A stretch of DNA of 10,956 nt, taken from positions 1 to 10,956 of the forward strand of contig CAMBNE010000016.1 in assembly GCA_945868935.1 (NCBI GenBank), read 5' to 3'. Both the position numbers and the translations under genes were made by a program. Positions 6,356-10,956 of the stretch are shown here, piece after piece (position 1 is the stretch's first letter; each line of letters starts with the position of its first letter). The notes under the pieces were generated by a model, which was not told the origin of the DNA, did not search any database, and worked only from the letters and a program-made list of their open reading frames with translations. The DNA is from an uncultured Clostridia bacterium (GTDB taxonomy: Bacteria; Bacillota; Clostridia; Oscillospirales; Acutalibacteraceae).

Positions 6356-7111
6356 ATGACGAAGAGAATAGATAAAATTAAACAGAAGGTCGAAGCTGAA
6401 GGAGAAGTATTTGTATCCGACCTCAGCCGTTTGTATAACGTCACTGAGGAAACAATTCGCAGAGACCTTGAAAAACTTAAAAACGAAGGTGTTGTTACCC
6501 GTACATACGGCGGCGCTATGCTGAACACAACCTTGCAAAGCGACAGGGTGCACTTTTCAAAAAGAAGAGCAATTAACCTTGAAGCAAAGAAGAAGATTGC
6601 AAAGCTTGTGGCTCGTGAGTTCGGCGACGCAAGAACAATTATGGTGGACAACAGCACTACCGTTATTGAAGCGATAAAGCTTATTAAGGATAATAGAAAT
6701 ATTACCGCTATCAGCTTTTCGGCTCAGATTTTTCAGGAGCTGGATGAAACGAATATGATGCTCGTTTCAACCGGAGGCATATATGATGAAAGAACTCGCT
6801 CCTTCTACGGCAGTCTTGCAAAGGAAAATATCCGCAAATACAACGTTGATGTTGCTTTGCTCGGTTGCAAGGGACTGGATATGACGAACGGAATATCGGA
6901 CTCGTCTGAAGGAGAAGCGGATTTAAAGGCAGAAATGTCAAGCCGTGCAGCAAGCGTAGTTGTGCTGGCTGATCATTCAAAATTCGGTCAGACCGCATTT
7001 GTGAATTTCCTGCATTGGGATATGGTCAATTGTTTGATTACCGATGAAAAACCCATTGATAAGTGGGTGGAATTCTGTAATCGTATGAACATTCGTCTGA
7101 TATATGAGTGA
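6356..7111 (+). CDS. DeoR-family transcriptional repressor
   Basis: This 251-residue regulator has the standard DeoR layout and length. The N-terminal winged helix-turn-helix (about 3-57) includes V20-SDLSRLYNVTEETIRRDLEKL and V47-TRTYGGA. The C-terminal DeoRC effector domain has I95-MVDNSTT, a variant of the LDSGTT motif, then ALLGCKGLD, GISDSSEGEADLK and VLADHSKFG. Such proteins usually repress a neighbouring sugar operon and release DNA when a sugar phosphate binds. Being last in the catabolic cluster, it is the obvious candidate regulator of the upstream genes and perhaps of itself. It has its own promoter and may also be read from the operon, as no terminator separates it from the reductase. 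The effector is unknown; an allulose- or other ketose-phosphate intermediate is a guess. Confidence 0.9.
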   Translation: MTKRIDKIKQKVEAEGEVFVSDLSRLYNVTEETIRRDLEKLKNEGVVTRTYGGAMLNTTLQSDRVHFSKRRAINLEAKKKIAKLVAREFGDARTIMVDNSTTVIEAIKLIKDNRNITAISFSAQIFQELDETNMMLVSTGGIYDERTRSFYGSLAKENIRKYNVDVALLGCKGLDMTNGISDSSEGEADLKAEMSSRAASVVVLADHSKFGQTAFVNFLHWDMVNCLITDEKPIDKWVEFCNRMNIRLIYE

Positions 7112-7154
7112 TGCATAAAACGTTTTTTCTATTCGCAATTTCATATAGTGATAT

Positions 7155-7192
7155 AAGCTCTTGATTTTAACAAATCAGGAGCTTTATTTTTT
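7155..7192 (+). terminator. Intrinsic terminator after deoR
   Basis: Arms 7155-7167 and 7172-7184 pair over 13 bases with one G-U and a 4-base loop. TATTTTTT follows at 7185-7192. It closes the catabolic operon. Confidence 0.88.
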
Positions 7193-7249
7193 AAATTTAA
7201 AATTGATTGGTGATTGCTTCTGTTTCATTTGCAATTAAAGTGCAGTGCT

Positions 7250-7265
7250 GTGTCGGGGGTGTCGG
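7250..7265 (+). repeat. Tandem GTGTCGG pair upstream of the symporter promoter
   Basis: GTGTCGG occurs at 7250-7256 and 7259-7265, a 9-base period, ending 16 bases before the predicted -35 box. It is G-rich in an AT-rich gap. It may be an activator site or chance. Confidence 0.3.
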
Positions 7266-7281
7266 TAAAGTAATCCGATAA

Positions 7282-7310
7282 TTCACAACCTTGCACTTAT
7301 TGCTTATGAT
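7282..7310 (+). promoter_or_regulatory. Promoter of the symporter gene
   Basis: TTCACA (7282-7287) and TATGAT (7305-7310) are separated by 17 bases, each matching five of six consensus positions. Predicted transcription begins near 7317, about 25 bases before ATG 7342. The TTG at 7291, in frame with the gene, lies between the boxes and is not a plausible start. Confidence 0.65.
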
Positions 7311-7327
7311 TGGCAAATTTTTATGTG

Positions 7328-7334
7328 AAGGAGA
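7328..7334 (+). promoter_or_regulatory. Ribosome binding site deciding the symporter start
   Basis: AAGGAGA lies 7 bases before ATG 7342. It supports this ATG over the in-frame TTG 7291 and ATG 7306, which lack such a site. Confidence 0.8.
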
Positions 7335-7341
7335 TGTGATT

Positions 7342-8691
7342 ATGTCATTACAAAAGAAAAAGTCATCAATTGTTAAAAAAATGATAATTTCAGTGGCGGC
7401 AGGCTTTGCAGTCGGATTTTTGTGTCTGCTCTTGAAGAGTATGCTGATGGGCACAGACGGCGAGGGCGTATGGAAAGTGGTTGACGCAATATTTTTCCAG
7501 GATATTACCGCTACCAAAAGCATTGAAGGCATAGGCTTGTTCTATATTATCGGACAGCTTTTTATGCACGGCTTGCAGATGATGATTGTGCCTTTGGTGC
7601 TTTGCTCGCTTAGCCTTGCTCTTTGCAGTCTTGCAGACCCGAAAAAGCTCGGTAAAATTGCAGGAAAAACATTTATAACCTACCTTTCTTTTTATGTAAT
7701 TGCTGCCGCACTCGCAGGCGCAGGAGCATACTTTGTAAAGTCGATGGGTTGGTTCAGCGTAAATCTTCCTGCTCAGCAGGCTCAGGAAATTGTAACGATG
7801 GAGGGCTATAACCCGCTTGTAACAGTTGTCAACGCCGTTCCGTCAAATATGATTAACGCAATGTCAACTAACACGACAATCCTGTCGGTTGTAGTAATTG
7901 CAATTGTCCTTGGCTTGTGCATTACAAAAATGGGCAAAAAGGCTGACCCGATTAAAAATGTAATTCAGAACCTGAACGATATCGTTCAGATGTTCCTTGA
8001 CTTCCTTATCAACAAAATTGCACCGATTGCAATTTTCTGTATGATTTCAAGAGCACTTGCCGTTTACGGATATGAATATATTTCCCCCACATTGGTATGG
8101 ATTGCGTCGACAATTGTAATTTGTCTTGTTCTTGTATGCACAATCTATCCGATAGGCGTGTTCCTTACAACAGGTCTTAACCCGATTACTTTCCTCAAAA
8201 AGACAGCTAAAATCGGACTTTTTGCTGCGGCAACAAATTCATCTGCCGCAACATTGCCCCTCAACACCAAAACCTGTATAAACGAGCTTGGCTGTTCGGA
8301 GGAAGTAACAAGCTTTGTTCTTCCCACAGGTATGACAATCAATATGAACGGTACAACAGCAATGCATATGATTGCAATTACCTTTATCGGAACAGCGGCA
8401 GGAATTGACGTAACACCGATGACTTTGATTCTGACAGCATTTCTTTCTATATGTACGGCTGTAGGTACTCCCGCTATCCCCGTAGCAGGAACTACAATGG
8501 TATATGTTGTTATGATGGGACTAGGATTTAATTCCGAGCTTTGTATGATTGGTTATTCGCTTGTTCTTGCAATGAATTACCTGCCCGGTATGGCTGTAAT
8601 CACCCTTAACGTAGTAGGCGACGCCGCTACAAACGTAATTGTAAGCCATAAAGAGGGCGCTCTTAACAAGGAAATATACAACAAAAAGTAA
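7342..8691 (+). CDS. DAACS-family cation symporter, substrate unknown
   Basis: This 449-residue membrane protein has the glutamate-transporter fold (dicarboxylate/amino acid:cation symporter family). Visible landmarks are hairpin 1 A297-TNSSAATLP, helix 7 V-LPTGMTINMNGTTAM with N334-MNGT338, hairpin 2 G375-TPAIPVAGTTM, and helix 8 ending L422-NVVGD427. Against archaeal GltPh, N423 and D427 (Asn401 and Asp405) and T338 (Thr314) are kept. The amino-group aspartate Asp394 aligns with G416, the carboxylate-binding Arg397 with V419, Thr398 with I420, and the sodium-site Asp312 with N336. It is therefore unlikely to carry glutamate or aspartate in the usual way. SstT (serine/threonine) also differs at NMNGT. 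It probably imports a small organic solute with Na+ or H+. The gene stands alone between its own promoter and a terminator, so any link to the sugar operon is unproven. Confidence 0.85.
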   Translation: MSLQKKKSSIVKKMIISVAAGFAVGFLCLLLKSMLMGTDGEGVWKVVDAIFFQDITATKSIEGIGLFYIIGQLFMHGLQMMIVPLVLCSLSLALCSLADPKKLGKIAGKTFITYLSFYVIAAALAGAGAYFVKSMGWFSVNLPAQQAQEIVTMEGYNPLVTVVNAVPSNMINAMSTNTTILSVVVIAIVLGLCITKMGKKADPIKNVIQNLNDIVQMFLDFLINKIAPIAIFCMISRALAVYGYEYISPTLVWIASTIVICLVLVCTIYPIGVFLTTGLNPITFLKKTAKIGLFAAATNSSAATLPLNTKTCINELGCSEEVTSFVLPTGMTINMNGTTAMHMIAITFIGTAAGIDVTPMTLILTAFLSICTAVGTPAIPVAGTTMVYVVMMGLGFNSELCMIGYSLVLAMNYLPGMAVITLNVVGDAATNVIVSHKEGALNKEIYNKK

Positions 8692-8725
8692 TCACTGATT
8701 TGCTTATTACTGCTTTTCCATAATT

Positions 8726-8748
8726 TTATCCCAAAACCCCCGGGATAA
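8726..8748 (+). other. Small hairpin after the symporter gene
   Basis: TTATCCC (8726-8732) pairs with GGGATAA (8742-8748) over 7 bases around a 9-base C-rich loop. No T-run follows. It may aid the nearby terminator or be incidental. Confidence 0.3.
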
Positions 8749-8751
8749 TAC

Positions 8752-8799
8752 AAACGGCTTTCGTGTAATTCATTTGCATTATACGGGAGCCGTTTTGTT
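8752..8799 (+). terminator. Intrinsic terminator after the symporter gene
   Basis: Arms 8752-8769 and 8778-8795 pair over 18 bases with three G-U pairs and an 8-base loop. The right arm ends in a T-run continued as TGTT. It ends 5 bases before the fbp -35 box, separating the two units tightly. Confidence 0.82.
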
Positions 8800-8803
8800 A
8801 ATC

Positions 8804-8832
8804 TTGATAATTTAACCTGCAAAAGCTATAAT
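8804..8832 (+). promoter_or_regulatory. Near-consensus promoter of fbp
   Basis: TTGATA (8804-8809), a 17-base spacer and TATAAT (8827-8832) give a near-perfect housekeeping-sigma promoter, eleven of twelve positions. The predicted start near 8839 leaves a leader of about 32 bases, too short for a typical riboswitch. Confidence 0.88.
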
Positions 8833-8870
8833 AATATTATCCTCTATATTGATAATTAGGCGGTGAAACA

Positions 8871-10826
8871 ATGAACAAAGATAAAAAGAGGTTTCTGGAA
8901 TGTCTGTCAATGCAGTATCCCACAATTGACAGTGCCGCAACGGAAATTATAAATTTACAGTCAATTCTTAACCTGCCGAAAGGAACAGAGCATTTTCTCT
9001 CCGATATTCACGGTGAGTACAAGGCTTTTTCTCACGTTCTGCGAAACGGCTCGGGCGCTGTAATGAAGAAAATAAACGACGTTTTCGGTGACACTCTTAC
9101 ATCATCGGAAAAGAAAGAACTTGCTTCTCTCATTTATTATCCGATTGAAAAGCTTGAATATATAAAGTCGGAAAGCCTGAATACTTTTGACTGGTACCGC
9201 ACCACGCTTTACAGACTTGTGTCGGTCTGCCGTACAGTTTCGTCAAAGTACACACGCTCAAAAATCCGCAAAGCACTTCCCGACAGCTTTAATTATGTAA
9301 TAGAGGAGCTTATCACCGAGAAAAAAGAGGTTCTCAACAAAACCGCTTATTATGAGGAAATCATCAATACAATCATAGAAATCGGGTACGCCGACAAGTT
9401 CATTGAGGAAATGTCAAATCTTATTCAGCGCCTTGTCATTGACCACCTGCATATAATCGGCGACATTTACGACAGAGGTTCAGGCTCGCATTTTGTAATG
9501 GAACGCCTTTGCAGCTACCACTCGCTTGATATTCAGTGGGGCAACCACGACGTTTTGTGGATGGGCGCATCGGCAGGACAGACTGCCTGTATTGCAAACA
9601 TTGTGCGTGCAAGCATTTTGTACGATAACGTGTCGGTGCTTGAAAACGGCTACGGAATCAGCATTCTGCCGCTTATGCTCTTTGCTATGAAAACCTACGG
9701 CGACGACCCTTGTACGCAATTTAAAATCAGGAGCAAAAACAGCGACACCTCCGAAATCGGGCTTGAAATGAAGGCGCACAAGGCTATTTCGATTATTCAG
9801 TTCAAGCTTGAAGGACAGCTCATAAGCGAGCATCCCGAATATAAAATGGAGCACAGAAAGCTACTTCACAAGATTGATTTTGCAGGCAAAACGGTAGAGC
9901 TTGACGGGAGAAAATATCTGCTTACCGACAGCAATTTCCCGACCGTCAATCCCGATTGTCCGTATGAGCTTACGGAGGATGAAAAGGAAGTCGTAAGAAA
10001 ACTCAGATACGCATTTGTAAGCTGTGAAAAACTTAAAAAGCATATCGGTCTTTTGCTTAACAAGGGCAGTCTGTATAAGGTGACAAACGGCAACGTGCTG
10101 TTTCACGGCTGTATTCCCCTGACCTCTGACGGTGAGTTTCGCAAAACCGATATACTCGGAAATCCTCTTTGCGGAAAGGCTCTGTATGACAGCTTGGAAA
10201 GCTGTGCAAGAAAGGCTTTTCTGTCGGTAAACGAAGTTGAAAGGAAAAACGGCAGGGATATACTCTGGTATTTGTGGAACGGTGCCGATTCTCCGCTTTA
10301 CGGCAGAGATAAAATGACCACATTTGAACGGTACTTTATTTCCGACGAAAGCACCCACGTTGAAACAAAGGACATTTACTACACTTTGATTGATAACAGG
10401 GAAACTGCCGAGAAAATCTTTGATGAATTCGGCGTAAAAGGGGATAACAGGCACATAATAAACGGTCACGTGCCCATACATCATCAACAGGGAGAAAATC
10501 CTGTGAAATGCGGCGGCAGAGTAATAATCATTGACGGTGGATTTTCACGTCCGTACCACAAGGTTACGGGAATTGCAGGCTATACGCTGATTTACAATTC
10601 CTACGGGCTTATGCTTACCGCTCACGAGCCGTTCCGCTCAGTAGGAGAGGCGATAAAAGACTGTACTGATATGCAGACGCACAGAGTAGCTTCCGAGGTG
10701 GCAGACAGGAGAATCCTTGTAGGCGATACCGACAACGGCGCAAAAATAAAAGAATCAATAAACGACTTAAAAGAGCTTATTAACGCCTACCGTTCGGGTG
10801 AAGTACGACAGAACAAGCATCGATAA
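8871..10826 (+). CDS. fbp: Fructose-1,6-bisphosphatase class III
   Basis: This 651-residue cytoplasmic enzyme is the Firmicute-type (class III) fructose-1,6-bisphosphatase. It removes the 1-phosphate of fructose 1,6-bisphosphate in gluconeogenesis. It belongs to the metallophosphoesterase superfamily and shows every core motif: S44-DIHGEY with D45 and H47, G197-DIYDRG with D198, G224-NHD with N225 and H226, N531-GHVP with H533, and I-DGGFSRPYHK from D555. The family phrases LNLPKGTEHFLSDIHGEY and LIYYPIEKL are also clear. Length is slightly below B. subtilis Fbp (about 670 residues), and both ends look intact. A purine-rich AGGCGGTGA precedes the ATG, with GGTGA ending 4 bases before it. It is expressed alone from a near-consensus promoter and ends at a strong terminator. 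Placement after a ketose-bisphosphate pathway is suggestive only. Confidence 0.96.
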   Translation: MNKDKKRFLECLSMQYPTIDSAATEIINLQSILNLPKGTEHFLSDIHGEYKAFSHVLRNGSGAVMKKINDVFGDTLTSSEKKELASLIYYPIEKLEYIKSESLNTFDWYRTTLYRLVSVCRTVSSKYTRSKIRKALPDSFNYVIEELITEKKEVLNKTAYYEEIINTIIEIGYADKFIEEMSNLIQRLVIDHLHIIGDIYDRGSGSHFVMERLCSYHSLDIQWGNHDVLWMGASAGQTACIANIVRASILYDNVSVLENGYGISILPLMLFAMKTYGDDPCTQFKIRSKNSDTSEIGLEMKAHKAISIIQFKLEGQLISEHPEYKMEHRKLLHKIDFAGKTVELDGRKYLLTDSNFPTVNPDCPYELTEDEKEVVRKLRYAFVSCEKLKKHIGLLLNKGSLYKVTNGNVLFHGCIPLTSDGEFRKTDILGNPLCGKALYDSLESCARKAFLSVNEVERKNGRDILWYLWNGADSPLYGRDKMTTFERYFISDESTHVETKDIYYTLIDNRETAEKIFDEFGVKGDNRHIINGHVPIHHQQGENPVKCGGRVIIIDGGFSRPYHKVTGIAGYTLIYNSYGLMLTAHEPFRSVGEAIKDCTDMQTHRVASEVADRRILVGDTDNGAKIKESINDLKELINAYRSGEVRQNKHR

Positions 10827-10855
10827 TTTTCAGGAAAACTGAATAAATCACGAAT

Positions 10856-10897
10856 AAAAACTGCACCTCACGTCTGAAGATTTGAGGTGCGGTTTTT
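10856..10897. terminator. Strong, possibly bidirectional terminator after fbp
   Basis: Arms 10856-10870 and 10883-10897 pair over 15 bases with one G-U and a 12-base loop. The left arm begins with AAAAA and the right ends with TTTTT, so it could stop transcription from either side. GCTTT follows. Beyond it, to the window end, nothing is recognisable. Confidence 0.88.
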
Positions 10898-10956
10898 GCT
10901 TTAAAATTTAAAAGTACTATTGTAACTTACCTGTCAAAAAATGCAACTTGCTTTTA

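Noticed and set aside
7193..7341. Riboswitch in the symporter leader
   Set aside because: The predicted transcript leader is only about 25 bases, and pairings upstream of it are 4-base stems with no known architecture.
9647..9660. Catabolite-response-element-like sequence inside fbp
   Set aside because: It is only a partial match, lies well within the coding sequence, and such sequences arise readily from Glu-Asn-Gly codons here.
9861..10487. Long antisense open frame (208 codons) opposite fbp
   Set aside because: It lies wholly within a clear fbp coding region, has no recognisable motif and no suitable ribosome binding site; it is a shadow of the sense codon bias.
10919..10946. Minus-strand promoter (TTGACA and TACAAT) at the right edge
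   Set aside because: TTGACA and TACAAT are only 7 bases apart. The alternative -35, TTGCAT, at 16 bases, matches poorly, and the promoter would point into the fbp terminator.

Overview
The window reads as a chromosomal segment from a Gram-positive, medium-GC Firmicute, most likely a gut-type clostridium (Oscillospiraceae/Ruminococcaceae-like). This is inference. It rests on strong AGGAGG-type ribosome binding sites, -35/-10 boxes with 17-base spacers, U-tailed hairpin terminators and a Firmicute-type class III fructose-1,6-bisphosphatase. No mobile element, CRISPR array, tRNA or rRNA was seen. All genes lie on the + strand.

Region 1 (about 1-7192) is a sugar or polyol catabolic operon. In order it encodes an AlsE-like ketohexose-phosphate 3-epimerase, a sugar-porter MFS transporter, a zinc polyol dehydrogenase of the sorbitol dehydrogenase type, a class II (GatY/KbaY-like) aldolase, a PfkB-family sugar kinase, an aldo/keto reductase and a DeoR-family repressor. 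The first six genes are closely spaced: one pair overlaps, and the two larger gaps each hold a strong hairpin without a U-tract. The deoR gene has its own extended -10 promoter and ends at a good terminator. No convincing promoter was found before the first gene, so the operon may start upstream of the window.

The enzyme set fits uptake of an uncommon sugar or alditol, oxidation to a ketose, phosphorylation, C3 epimerisation to a central ketose phosphate, and aldol cleavage to trioses. The reductase could feed aldoses in by making the alditol. The exact substrate cannot be read from sequence. Several enzymes carry changes at key positions: the epimerase phosphate loop, a dehydrogenase structural-zinc ligand, the aldolase strand-8 motif, and the arginine of the reductase expected to contact the NADPH 2'-phosphate.

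Region 2 (about 7193-8799) is a single-gene unit with its own promoter and terminator. It encodes a DAACS-fold (glutamate-transporter-like) cation symporter that lacks the residues that bind dicarboxylic amino acids in the archaeal model, so its substrate is open.

Region 3 (about 8800-10956) is fbp, the class III fructose-1,6-bisphosphatase of gluconeogenesis, with a near-consensus promoter and a strong, possibly bidirectional terminator. The last 60 bases hold nothing I can support.
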